From Pseudoalteromonas luteoviolacea S2607 (GTDB lineage Bacteria > Pseudomonadota > Gammaproteobacteria > Enterobacterales > Alteromonadaceae): 64,000 nt of DNA. The stretch lies in NCBI RefSeq assembly GCF_001625575.1, contig NZ_AUXV01000072.1, forward strand, positions 310,001 to 374,000. The letters are read 5' to 3'. The position numbers and the translations under genes were made by a program. The notes beneath the pieces are model-generated. The model worked only from the letters and a program-made list of their open reading frames with translations. It ran no database searches and was not told the DNA's origin. Numbering within the stretch: the first letter of the stretch is position 1; every line of letters begins with the position of its first letter. This document shows positions 34,441-42,159 of this stretch, one piece after another.

Positions 34441-35295
34441 ATGAACAAAGTCATTCTTATTTGGCTATTGCTATTAAGCTACACTTCTATTGCAAGTGAG
34501 ACTATTCGCGTGCGCGGTAGCCAATCTGAACATGATAGCACTCACAACTACTACGTCGGTCTTATCGAGCTCGCATTTGAAAAGCTAAATAAACCAATTC
34601 GAATTCAGTTTTCTCCTTACATGGTGCAAGACCGTGCACTCTCTGAATTAAAGTCAGGGCGCTTAATTGACTTATATTGGGCTGGCACTAATCATCAGAG
34701 AGAATCTGAGTTGGGCGTCGTGCGCATTCCACTTAACAAGGGGTTGCTTGGGTATCGCGTTTTTACGATTCACAAAGACAATGCGCCGTTCTTCTCTGAA
34801 ATTAAGTCCATAGAATCGCTTAAAAATATTTCACTGTGCCAAGGGCAACACTGGCCAGATACCGATATTATGTTAGCGGCAGGCCTTAGTGTTACTACAA
34901 ATGTCATTTACGAAAACATGTTTAAACAAGTGTATGCCGGAAGGTGTAAAGCATTTCCAAGAGGTATAAACGAGGCATTTTCTGAAGTGGTAAGTCGCAA
35001 TAAAATCATGCCCGATTTAATGGTTTACGATGATTTGATACTACACTATCGCTTCCCGATGTACTTTTTTACACACAAAGACAACAAACAGCTCATTAAT
35101 GACCTTAAATTAGGGTTAACCCGTGCGCTAGAAGATGGGAGTTTTGATCACTATATGAAAACCCATTCAGCCACTAAACACCTATTTCCTCTCAGCCAAT
35201 GGCAAAATAAAACGATATTAACGATAAACAATCCATTTTTGTCGCAATCAACCCCCACAAATAATAAAGACCTCTGGATAACGCTTGGCAATTAA
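34441..35295 (+). CDS. Periplasmic solute-binding-protein-like (SBP_bac_3 type)
   Basis: 284 residues with a signal peptide (MNKVILIWLLLLSYTSIASE) and a two-lobed binding-protein pattern: ETIRVRGSQSEHDSTHNYY, then LIELAFEKLNKPIRIQFSPY, LKSGRLIDLYWAGTNHQRES and MPDLMVYDDLILHYRFPMYF. No permease or ATPase is adjacent, so it may be a sensor-type or orphan binding protein rather than part of an ABC importer. Confidence 0.8.
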   Translation: MNKVILIWLLLLSYTSIASETIRVRGSQSEHDSTHNYYVGLIELAFEKLNKPIRIQFSPYMVQDRALSELKSGRLIDLYWAGTNHQRESELGVVRIPLNKGLLGYRVFTIHKDNAPFFSEIKSIESLKNISLCQGQHWPDTDIMLAAGLSVTTNVIYENMFKQVYAGRCKAFPRGINEAFSEVVSRNKIMPDLMVYDDLILHYRFPMYFFTHKDNKQLINDLKLGLTRALEDGSFDHYMKTHSATKHLFPLSQWQNKTILTINNPFLSQSTPTNNKDLWITLGN

Positions 35296-35624
35296 CCTAA
35301 CTTTGGCGTCAAATGAGATAAGCCCGATTAAAGAGTTACGCGTTTAGCATTTCTGAGCGTAATAAGTCATGTCGTATCGACACTTTAATTTTATGCCCAT
35401 TAACTTGAGCTGAGTATTTTTGTGTGAAATCAAATTACTCTGCCCCCTTTCCCCCTCTGTTTTGCAAAAAATTGACACCTTTATGAGGCATGGTTCTCTG
35501 ATATAGGTAAGAGATAATTTTCCTCAATACTTTCAAGGCTTAGACATGCAATATCGAGATACTGATAAGTTTGGTTTGAAAAATGCATTAGAGAACCCAA
35601 ATTCAATTGGGTAATGTCATCATT
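35296..35624. other. Gene-free interval with degenerate REP
   Basis: A weak REP remnant (CAAATTACTCTGCCCCCTTT) lies near 35430-35450. No gene is seen. Confidence 0.4.
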
Positions 35625-35939
35625 ATGAATAAAAGCGAAAGTACAGTGTATGTGTTAAGCGGGTATGCAAAATGCTCGGCCACTCAAAAAGGAAAGTACA
35701 AACACGGCAATAAGCACTCTATCGGCCTATTAACAACCGATGAAAACTATCAAGATAATATCAACCAACTTAAGACGTTTATTAAAGACTTAGGTTGGGA
35801 GTCCATTATGTTTTGTATGGTCGAAGAGGTCGACGATATCAATACCTTGTCCAACGATGTTCTCGTATCGAGCTTTCTTCGCGCCCAGAAAAATGGCCAG
35901 TCTTTGGTGGTGAATGATCACCCAATAACCGTGCATTAA
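35625..35939 (+). CDS. Small hypothetical protein, 104 aa
   Basis: The ATG at 35625 (MNKSESTVYVLSGYAKCSAT) is preferred to the TTG at 35607, although the Shine-Dalgarno is weak. The protein is mixed alpha/beta with KYKHGNKHSIGLLTTDENYQ and FIKDLGWESIMFCMVEEVDD. Not recognised. A REP unit begins 2 nt after the stop. Confidence 0.6.
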   Translation: MNKSESTVYVLSGYAKCSATQKGKYKHGNKHSIGLLTTDENYQDNINQLKTFIKDLGWESIMFCMVEEVDDINTLSNDVLVSSFLRAQKNGQSLVVNDHPITVH

Positions 35940-35941
35940 TT

Positions 35942-36087
35942 TTAATGGGGTCAGAGTCGTTGATTGCTTAGACAGCTTTAGAGAACTGACCTCATTCAGA
36001 CTGTAACCTCACACTCTCTTTGGCTTTTTAATAATCAATTAAAGCTAAGTATTTTTGAAAAGGATCAATGACTCTGACCCCATTGAT
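35942..36087. repeat. REPIN: inverted pair of REP units
   Basis: Forward unit 35942-35964 (AATGGGGTCAGAGTCGTTG) and reverse unit 36064-36087 (ATGACTCTGACCCCATTG), separated by about 100 nt. It lies between convergent genes, 2 nt and 25 nt from their stops. Confidence 0.85.
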
Positions 36088-36112
36088 TGACCCCATGGCT
36101 ACAAAAAGCAGC

Positions 36113-37108
36113 CTACCTGCGCTTTTCTCGGTACTGATTTGCATGCTTTAAGCTTTGCAAATCGTCAAATCGTACACCGTGCAGAGCCATAATTGGCCGT
36201 ATTTTTTTACTAATCATTTGTCGAATATAAAAGGGCTGATTAGGCACGAAATGATGAATGGTGTGCGTACGGCCGAAGTCAAAACAAAATAATTGAAAGG
36301 GTAAAAACCAGCGACTGGTGATCACATGTGTTTGCTCCAACACATTATTCACACCGCCATAATAATGCATTGAAGAGGTCACCAAATTAAGCGAAAACGA
36401 GCGGACAACATTTGGCAAAATCAGCACTACCATCAAGAACTCAGCAACCGCAAGTAACTCAGCTCCCCAGCTAGGCAATTCAAATGGCTGAACAAATTGC
36501 AGCGCATAGTAGACAATCACACCATATAAAATCGCAAAGTAAGCCGTCGCAAGCGGCGCGCCTGCATTGAATACCTGTAAAAACTTAAAACCACGGATCT
36601 CTTTACTAAAACGCTTTGCATTGATTACTAAACCAAGCAACCCATCTGCAATCACCAATGCTCTCAAAAAAGGCGATTGAATCCCGTTGCCCACTAAACG
36701 CTCTTCTAGGTCTTGAGAAGTACCAGACACTTTATGATGGTGTAGATGAATTTTTTTGCGGTACCAAGGGTTCACCGTATTTGGCCGCATCAGCCACACA
36801 ATTAACATCATAAAATGATGTATAAACGGACGTTTACTAAAATACTGCTTATGGAGTAGGTCATGCTCAAGTTCATGAGCAATGGAAGTAATAAAGGCTG
36901 TCAAAATAATACACAGCCACGCAGGCATCAAGGCAAAATAGTAGAGCGTTGTAACACCAATAAATGAACATAATGACAACAGCAAAATCACCATGGCAAT
37001 GCTGTTTTGCTGACTAAGAATAGGGTAACGCGCTCTAAGTGAAGCCTCTTCAGCGTTAATTGCAGTCACTATGGCTTTGATGTTCTGCTTCGCGGTTAAT
37101 TTTGACAT
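36113..37108 (-). CDS. Membrane fatty acid desaturase-like protein
   Basis: 331 residues with the three histidine boxes of di-iron membrane desaturases: HELEHDLLH (about 78-86), HLHHH (121-125) and HTIHH near 280. Four hydrophobic stretches anchor it in the inner membrane. It introduces a double bond or hydroxyl into acyl chains or related lipids, relevant to membrane fluidity in a cold marine habitat. Flanked by a REPIN at its 3' end. Confidence 0.85.
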   Translation of the reverse strand: MSKLTAKQNIKAIVTAINAEEASLRARYPILSQQNSIAMVILLLSLCSFIGVTTLYYFALMPAWLCIILTAFITSIAHELEHDLLHKQYFSKRPFIHHFMMLIVWLMRPNTVNPWYRKKIHLHHHKVSGTSQDLEERLVGNGIQSPFLRALVIADGLLGLVINAKRFSKEIRGFKFLQVFNAGAPLATAYFAILYGVIVYYALQFVQPFELPSWGAELLAVAEFLMVVLILPNVVRSFSLNLVTSSMHYYGGVNNVLEQTHVITSRWFLPFQLFCFDFGRTHTIHHFVPNQPFYIRQMISKKIRPIMALHGVRFDDLQSLKHANQYREKRR

Positions 37109-37150
37109 TCATGGTTTTGCTGTCCGATTAATGCCAATATCATACCGGAA

Positions 37151-37882
37151 TTACTCTTCCATGAGTACTTTCATCATTTGCTGATGATGGTTCAAAAAAT
37201 CTTTCGTTATTGCGTAATGCTCGGTGTCTTCATAAGCGACTTCATATATGCCTGTCTGCGAGAATTGATAAATTTTTGCCCTTGGATATGCCAATAATAT
37301 TGGCGAGTGAGTCGCTATAATAAATTGAGAATTCTCTTGTACCAATTGATGAATTGCAGATACCGCTGCCATTTGCCGTGCAGGTGATAAAGCAGCCTCG
37401 GGCTCGTCCATAATGTATAAACCGTCGCCGCGCAGCTTATTCAGCAACGTCGCCATAAATGATTCACCGTGTGACTGTTGATGCAAAGATCTCCCTCCAT
37501 AACTCTGAAGGTATCCAACCTCATCCATCAGAGTCGCTAAATTATAAAAGCTTTCTGCACGCAAAAAATAGCCATCTCTTGGGTGCTTGAAGCTTCTAAT
37601 TGGCTTGAGGTACTCATGCAGAAGCGAATGGGTTTTATTGGTAGCAAACGTTGACTGCTTAGTGCCACCTTCGGCATTAAACCCCATAGCGACTGCGATT
37701 GCTTCAACCAGCGTTGACTTGCCCGCCCCATTTTCTCCTACAAAAAAGGTCACATCGGGATGAAACTCTAAATAATCTAGCTCGTTGATCGCTGGAATAC
37801 TAAAAGGATAAACCTCGAAGTTGTCTATCTTGTCGCGCTTTAATTGAATCTCTCTGAGGTAAGGTCTATCTGAAAAGCTCAT
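37151..37882 (-). CDS. SMC/ABC-like AAA ATPase (single-domain)
   Basis: From the ATG at 37882 (MSFSDRPYLREIQLKRDKID; AAGGAAGT immediately upstream) the protein has 243 residues: Walker A FFVGENGAGKSTLVEAIA, a signature-like QQSHGESFMATL, Walker B GLYIMDEPEAALSP and the switch His in IATHSPILLA. This is the compact AAA_23/RecF-like ATPase group, often of unknown function. The desaturase gene follows 43 nt later. The upstream frame to 37930 has no supporting start. Confidence 0.82.
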   Translation of the reverse strand: MSFSDRPYLREIQLKRDKIDNFEVYPFSIPAINELDYLEFHPDVTFFVGENGAGKSTLVEAIAVAMGFNAEGGTKQSTFATNKTHSLLHEYLKPIRSFKHPRDGYFLRAESFYNLATLMDEVGYLQSYGGRSLHQQSHGESFMATLLNKLRGDGLYIMDEPEAALSPARQMAAVSAIHQLVQENSQFIIATHSPILLAYPRAKIYQFSQTGIYEVAYEDTEHYAITKDFLNHHQQMMKVLMEE

Positions 37883-38025
37883 ACTTCCTTTGCTGTTGCG
37901 ACTTGTTAGTACTGTGACCCGCCAAAGCAAAGGTTTTTAGGCGAAAAACGAGTACAAATGAAATTTTTCGGTAAGCTATCACCTTATTAAACAAGTCTCC
38001 ATAACTTTATATCCAATAGATGAAT

Positions 38026-38142
38026 ATCAATGGGGTCAGAGTCAATGATTTTTAAAATGTAATGCTCGCTGCCCACAAACAGCTTTGCAGACTATTTCGA
38101 GAATTCATTGCTGGCCAGCATCAAATAACTCTAACCCCAATG
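38026..38142. repeat. REPIN copy A
   Basis: Forward unit 38026-38049 and diverged reverse unit 38120-38142. The spacer contains TGTAATGCTCGCTGCC and ACAAACAGCTTTGCAG, nearly identical to the REPIN at 38959, so both come from one ancestral element. Confidence 0.85.
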
Positions 38143-38261
38143 CTGAGCAGAGCACTCTGTATTTATTTGACTTTAGATGTACAAACAGCCAGACAAGTGT
38201 TAATTTTATGAAACTATATCATCAATAAAAATGGTGTTTATCACTTGTTAAAGGATTAGTA

Positions 38262-38873
38262 ATGAATAACATAATGGCCTTTATTTTGAGCACAGCCTCT
38301 GCATTAGCTAGCTTTTTAACTATTTATACATTTATCCGTGAAGAAGTTTATTCCGACTTTTGGAGCCCTCGTTGGTTGATCTCGACAGGCTGCCTTGTTG
38401 TATTTGCAATTGCAACGTCGGCCTTTATGAAGTTTACTGGTTGGAAAGCTGTTGAAGTAGCCTCGAGAGTCCTGTTATCAGTTTTTTATTCTGTCTGTGC
38501 TTTAGCTGCATTTATTGTCATGTTCTTCAGTGTTAAAGAGGAAAGCCTAGATTGGAGTTCATATATTGGTTTCTTAGTGCTAACCAGTATATTTACCCTG
38601 ATCGCTAAATTATCCTCAATCGATGTTCCAGATGTAGTAAAGAAGGTACTCTCATCAATAATCGGCTTTGGAGTGATGTTAGTAGTTTATTGGAGCATGG
38701 AGAAATACGTATTTCAAAACCCTGTTTTTCATTGGAATACCTTTTCAAAAGAAATTATCTTGCTCATCATTTCTTCAGTAATACTCGCTAAATCATTTTC
38801 AAAAGGCGAGCAAAACACGACCCAAAAACAAAATAAAAAGAGTAACTTATTTAATAAAAAAGTAACCTCATAA
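38262..38873 (+). CDS. Membrane protein of unknown function, 203 aa
   Basis: Six hydrophobic helices in two groups (IMAFILSTASALASFLTIYT, WLISTGCLVVFAIATSAF, VLLSVFYSVCALAAFIVMF, YIGFLVLTSIFTLIA, VLSSIIGFGVMLVVYWSM, EIILLIISSVILA) and a basic C-terminal tail. Shine-Dalgarno AAAGGA. No family is recognised. Flanked on both sides by related REPINs. Confidence 0.7.
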   Translation: MNNIMAFILSTASALASFLTIYTFIREEVYSDFWSPRWLISTGCLVVFAIATSAFMKFTGWKAVEVASRVLLSVFYSVCALAAFIVMFFSVKEESLDWSSYIGFLVLTSIFTLIAKLSSIDVPDVVKKVLSSIIGFGVMLVVYWSMEKYVFQNPVFHWNTFSKEIILLIISSVILAKSFSKGEQNTTQKQNKKSNLFNKKVTS

Positions 38874-38905
38874 TACAAGTCAAATTTAAATAAATGCTGA
38901 AACAA

Positions 38906-38935
38906 GCCCCTTTGTAAACCAGAGAGGGGCCTTTA
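38906..38935 (+). terminator. GC-rich hairpin after the membrane protein gene
   Basis: GCCCCT (38906-38911) and AGGGGC (38925-38930) form a stem followed by CTTTAAAAAT, 33 nt after the stop. Confidence 0.5.
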
Positions 38936-38958
38936 AAAATCCTTCTCATCCCTGCTAA

Positions 38959-39082
38959 TTCAATGGGGTCAGAGTCAATGATTTTTAAATGTAATGCTCG
39001 CTGCCTACAAACAGCTTTGCAGGCTATTACGGAGACGAAGGAATCATAAAAAGCGAGATCAAACGACTCTGACCCTATTGAT
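38959..39082. repeat. REPIN copy B
   Basis: Forward unit 38959-38982 and reverse unit 39057-39082 (ACGACTCTGACCCTATTG). Its spacer matches that of copy A at 38050-38095. The reverse unit overlaps the stop codon of the thioesterase gene. Confidence 0.85.
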
Positions 39083-39507
39083 TACATCTCGTATCGCTTA
39101 AGTATGGCGAGCATATTGTCTGGGATCGGCGCTTTTTGCCCTGTTTTCATATTAAACATCACCACAGTAGCATACCCCGTTGTGCATACTGCTTGCTGTG
39201 ATTCGCTAAACGCCTCGTAGCGCATTGTGAAGCGGTCTTCTTTTATATCAGTGATATATGACCCAATATACAAAGTATCAGGAAAAGTCACTGGTCGTTT
39301 GTATTGCGCATAAGTATCACGTAGCACGGGACTATGGCTGGGTTCAGACAAAATAGAAAGTAAGCCGGTTTGCTTTAAAAAATCAATCCGAGCGGTTTCG
39401 AAATAACGAAAATACGACACGTTATTCACATGCCCCAATGCATCCATTTCGCCCCATACCACATTAATTTTTGTATTAATTGCAAACTTTTCGAAAAACT
39501 CCTGCAT
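39082..39507 (-). CDS. Acyl-CoA thioesterase-like hotdog protein (4HBT/YbgC type)
   Basis: 141 residues with VVWGEMDALGHVNNVSYFRY, which contains the catalytic-type Asp and the HVNN of the 4-hydroxybenzoyl-CoA thioesterase superfamily, and AQYKRPVTFPDTLYIGSYIT. It hydrolyses acyl-CoA thioesters in the cytoplasm; the chain specificity is unknown. A REP unit overlaps its 3' end. Confidence 0.88.
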   Translation of the reverse strand: MQEFFEKFAINTKINVVWGEMDALGHVNNVSYFRYFETARIDFLKQTGLLSILSEPSHSPVLRDTYAQYKRPVTFPDTLYIGSYITDIKEDRFTMRYEAFSESQQAVCTTGYATVVMFNMKTGQKAPIPDNMLAILKRYEM

Positions 39508-39608
39508 GATGTTGCCTCAAATTGTGGTTATTTATTTTGAGAGTAACAACTCATCGTACCAGCTACAAGGTTGGTTCAGTTGCAAAATGTACTTTTGCGC
39601 AGGATGGG

Positions 39609-39726
39609 ATCAATGGGGTCAGAGTAAATGATTTTAAAAATGCACAGTACTCTTTCCTCAACCAAACTCTTATAAGATTGCAGACTCATTAAAAGTTAGG
39701 ATCAAATGACTCTGACCCCTTTGATT
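39609..39726. repeat. REPIN copy C
   Basis: Forward unit 39609-39632 (ATGGGGTCAGAGTAAATG) and reverse unit 39701-39726 (ATGACTCTGACCCCTTTG), spacer about 68 nt, unrelated to the spacer of copies A and B at a glance. The reverse unit ends 1 nt from the stop of the RDD gene. Confidence 0.85.
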
Positions 39727-39727
39727 C

Positions 39728-40672
39728 TTACTTCGACATTTTCAATTCTTTTGGGTTGAATTGATAATTATGCCGATTCCACTTTGATGTAATCCCAATA
39801 TCATAGCCATAGGTAAGGGTTACTTGAATCAAGTTTTTGGTGAGTGATTCTGGATAAGTATCAACTACTATTTGAGCTAATTGTTTTGCGATTTCAGAAT
39901 CGTCCACTTTATTTTTATAGAGAAAAGCCTGAACATTCACATATGTTGTGGTTTTGCTGACAGAGTCAGATGAGGTGAATGTGGTTACGCCTTCTGTGAC
40001 CCCAGCATACTTCACCGATTTATTTTTAATTACGGCTTCCTGAGTTACTAGCAAGCCTTTGAAAGGTTCTGATTTAGCTAAGTCAGAAGTAAATACTGGA
40101 CTCAAGGCCCCTATTATGAACAAACATATCACTACAGCGAAATGTGCTTTCCACACAGGGGGGAGCTTTTCAGAACTAACTTTTACATTAACAACATATG
40201 TACCTACTGCTAGATCATGCAATGACTGTCGAGTTGAGCGGTTAAAAATATACAAATAGACAATTGAAAAGAAAAAACCAAAGAGGATCATCGATAAGGG
40301 ATAGACTAAGAATGAGAGCAAAGCTTCATTCATAATTTGCGCGCCATTGAGTGCAAATGGAACTGCAAGGAAACTATACCTTAAAAAAGACTTAGGTAGA
40401 CTGATAGTCAAATTGGATGAATCAACGACTCTAATATTAAGTAATTTTTTACCAACTGTTTGGCCATTGAATAAGGAGCTATTCATTATACCAAAATAGG
40501 TAATTGATAATGCAAAACCAATTAGCCGGCCCCACCCTCCAAGCTCGACAAAGAGATCCTCAAGAAATAAGCCTAATACATACCCCAAAACACCTAAAAC
40601 TAGCGTATCAATAGCCAAGGCTCCGATTCTTCTCCAAAACCCACAAACCCATTTCTCTGAAACTGTTTCCAA
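39728..40672 (-). CDS. RDD-family membrane protein
   Basis: 314 residues. An N-terminal RDD domain of three to four helices (FWRRIGALAIDTLVLGVLGY, RLIGFALSITYFGIM, GQTVGKKLLNIRVVD, RQSLHDLAVGTYVV) is followed by a further helix (AHFAVVICLFIIGAL) and an exposed C-terminal domain of about 110 residues. RDD proteins are linked to ion or small-molecule handling in membranes. Function here unknown. Confidence 0.85.
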   Translation of the reverse strand: METVSEKWVCGFWRRIGALAIDTLVLGVLGYVLGLFLEDLFVELGGWGRLIGFALSITYFGIMNSSLFNGQTVGKKLLNIRVVDSSNLTISLPKSFLRYSFLAVPFALNGAQIMNEALLSFLVYPLSMILFGFFFSIVYLYIFNRSTRQSLHDLAVGTYVVNVKVSSEKLPPVWKAHFAVVICLFIIGALSPVFTSDLAKSEPFKGLLVTQEAVIKNKSVKYAGVTEGVTTFTSSDSVSKTTTYVNVQAFLYKNKVDDSEIAKQLAQIVVDTYPESLTKNLIQVTLTYGYDIGITSKWNRHNYQFNPKELKMSK

Positions 40673-40813
40673 AATCTTCCCCTAACTACAATGATAAAAA
40701 GTATTCTAACACTCGCTCAGCTAGCACTATAATTGCGGACTAAAACTAACGACCCACAAACGCATGCCTGTAGCTTTACGCGCTTGATTTAAGCGATTTT
40801 TAGTAAATAACGC

Positions 40814-40913
40814 GACAGAGTCAATGAATTTTCATACAAATGAAACGCTTTCAACAAACAACTTAGTTGGCTATTGCGAGGATTGCGGATTAAGTACTCT
40901 GACCCATTTGATT
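40814..40913. repeat. Degenerate REPIN
   Basis: Partial forward unit (GACAGAGTCAATGAA, 40814-40828) and reverse unit (AGTACTCTGACCCATTTG near 40893-40910). Both are diverged. The remainder of the 40,673-41,037 gap shows no gene. Confidence 0.6.
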
Positions 40914-41037
40914 ACAGGCACTGGAAAGGAACACCGAACAATTAAGTCATTAGCCCAAAAGCAACCGTTGTAACAACAAGTATCACCTCAACCCATTCTT
41001 CTAGGCTGCGTCCACTGTTAATAACAAGGACTATACG

Positions 41038-41190
41038 ATGAAACGAAGTAATTCATTTAATGATGTCAAAACCACAAGTTCGCAGCCGCCTTTACAACAA
41101 GGCAACGCCCTGACTTTAACCCGAAAAAAATCTATGATCTCGCCTTTGTCGCAAAACCTAGACGGTGAAAACGCCAATCAGCAACCATAA
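41038..41190 (+). CDS. Small protein, 50 aa
   Basis: ATG at 41038 with AAGGA 8 nt upstream; MKRSNSFNDVKTTSSQPPLQ then QGNALTLTRKKSMISPLSQN. Hydrophilic, low complexity, disordered-looking, no hydrophobic segment. Directly followed by a second small gene, with REP units on both sides of the pair. Not recognised. Confidence 0.45.
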   Translation: MKRSNSFNDVKTTSSQPPLQQGNALTLTRKKSMISPLSQNLDGENANQQP

Positions 41191-41211
41191 GAAGTAGACA
41201 AGGAAAATAAA

Positions 41212-41448
41212 ATGTTGCATGCGGCTCTTGATGAAGAGATCAACGAACAGCGTCAGGTTTTGGCTGTTAAGAAAAGCGAAATTAACGAAGCCGCTAAAAT
41301 ATTTATTGAAAACAACGGCAACCAAAAAGGCTCTTATCTGCAAGCACTGTTAGATTTGTATAAGCAACTTTCCAATCGCGCAGCGAATTTTAAAAAACCA
41401 TGGACAAATTTCAAAATCAAGGCTCAATACCTGCGTCAACTAAAGTAA
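41212..41448 (+). CDS. Small helical protein, 78 aa
   Basis: ATG with AAGGA 7-8 nt upstream, 21 nt after the 50-aa gene. Basic and helical (LDEEINEQRQVLAVKKSEIN, then YLQALLDLYKQLSNRAANFK). No membrane segment. A REP unit overlaps its TAA stop. The two small genes form an apparent operon of unknown role. Confidence 0.55.
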   Translation: MLHAALDEEINEQRQVLAVKKSEINEAAKIFIENNGNQKGSYLQALLDLYKQLSNRAANFKKPWTNFKIKAQYLRQLK

Positions 41449-41471
41449 TCAAAGGGGTCAAAGTCATTGAT
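41448..41471 (+). repeat. REP unit overlapping a stop codon
   Basis: Forward copy (AAAGGGGTCAAAGTCATTG) whose first base is the last base of the upstream TAA stop. Confidence 0.8.
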
Positions 41472-42159
41472 ATTTCAACCCAAGCACACAAACCCACAGA
41501 CAACTCCACTCCCCCCTGAAAATAAGCAACTGATGAGTAATGCGCGCGCATGGATGTGAGCCTAGCCACGCTGGCACATGGATGTGCTAATCAGTATTTT
41601 TAATATTTGTGTAAGTTGCTCATTTCACCTTGCGCAAAAGTAACCTTGCTTCGCAACGTATATTTTGCACCTTCATCAAGTGATTATTTGAAGATTAAGC
41701 GTGATAGAGGGGTGACGAGTGACCGAAACGAAGTTTCGCAGCGCGAGGAAGTGGAGGCATGGATGCCGACAGGCAGAAGCTTCATGGATGAACTTCTGCA
41801 CGTTATTAAATTGAAATGCTTGCCGCCCCTTGGTTGCCGTCGCCAACGCGACAAAGAGTCAAATTGAAGACAAATTTCAAACCCGTCACGCTAAAGCACG
41901 ACCTACACTCAGAACAAATCCCGTCATAAAGCCGCTGCCACGGGTATTAAAGTGTCGCCATAATTGACGACCTACACCCACAAAAAAACCGCCTTAATCT
42001 CTTAAGGCGGTTTTCAAAATTCCAAGTCGGGAATTAGCCCAACCTAAAATGTCACGGTTTATTTTAAAATTGGACAAACCTCCACGATAAGGCAATTAAA
42101 CCGATAGTTAAAAATCAATATTAATGCATTTAAATTCCAGACAATTTATATCATATTAT
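41472..42159. other. Gene-poor interval at the left side of the Tn7-like element
   Basis: No gene is supported; an 86-codon frame at 41607-41867 looks like translated repeat DNA. The motif CGACCTACAC occurs at 41899 and 41969. The left end of the Tn7-like element should lie here, probably near 42,000-42,150 where composition becomes very AT-rich, but I cannot place it. Confidence 0.4.
41985..42014. terminator. Strong bidirectional terminator hairpin
   Basis: AAAACCGCCTTAA (41985-41997) and TTAAGGCGGTTTT (42002-42014) pair with a 4-nt loop, with A-run and T-run on both sides. It would stop transcripts from either direction at the border of the transposon region. Confidence 0.75.

Noticed and set aside
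21646..41471. CRISPR array made of the 24-bp units
   Set aside because: Units are irregularly spaced over kilobases, occur in both orientations, and flank ordinary genes; no cas genes are present.
41607..41867. 86-codon frame near the transposon border
   Set aside because: Reads like translated repeat or junk DNA with many Arg codons and no start signal; not counted as a gene.
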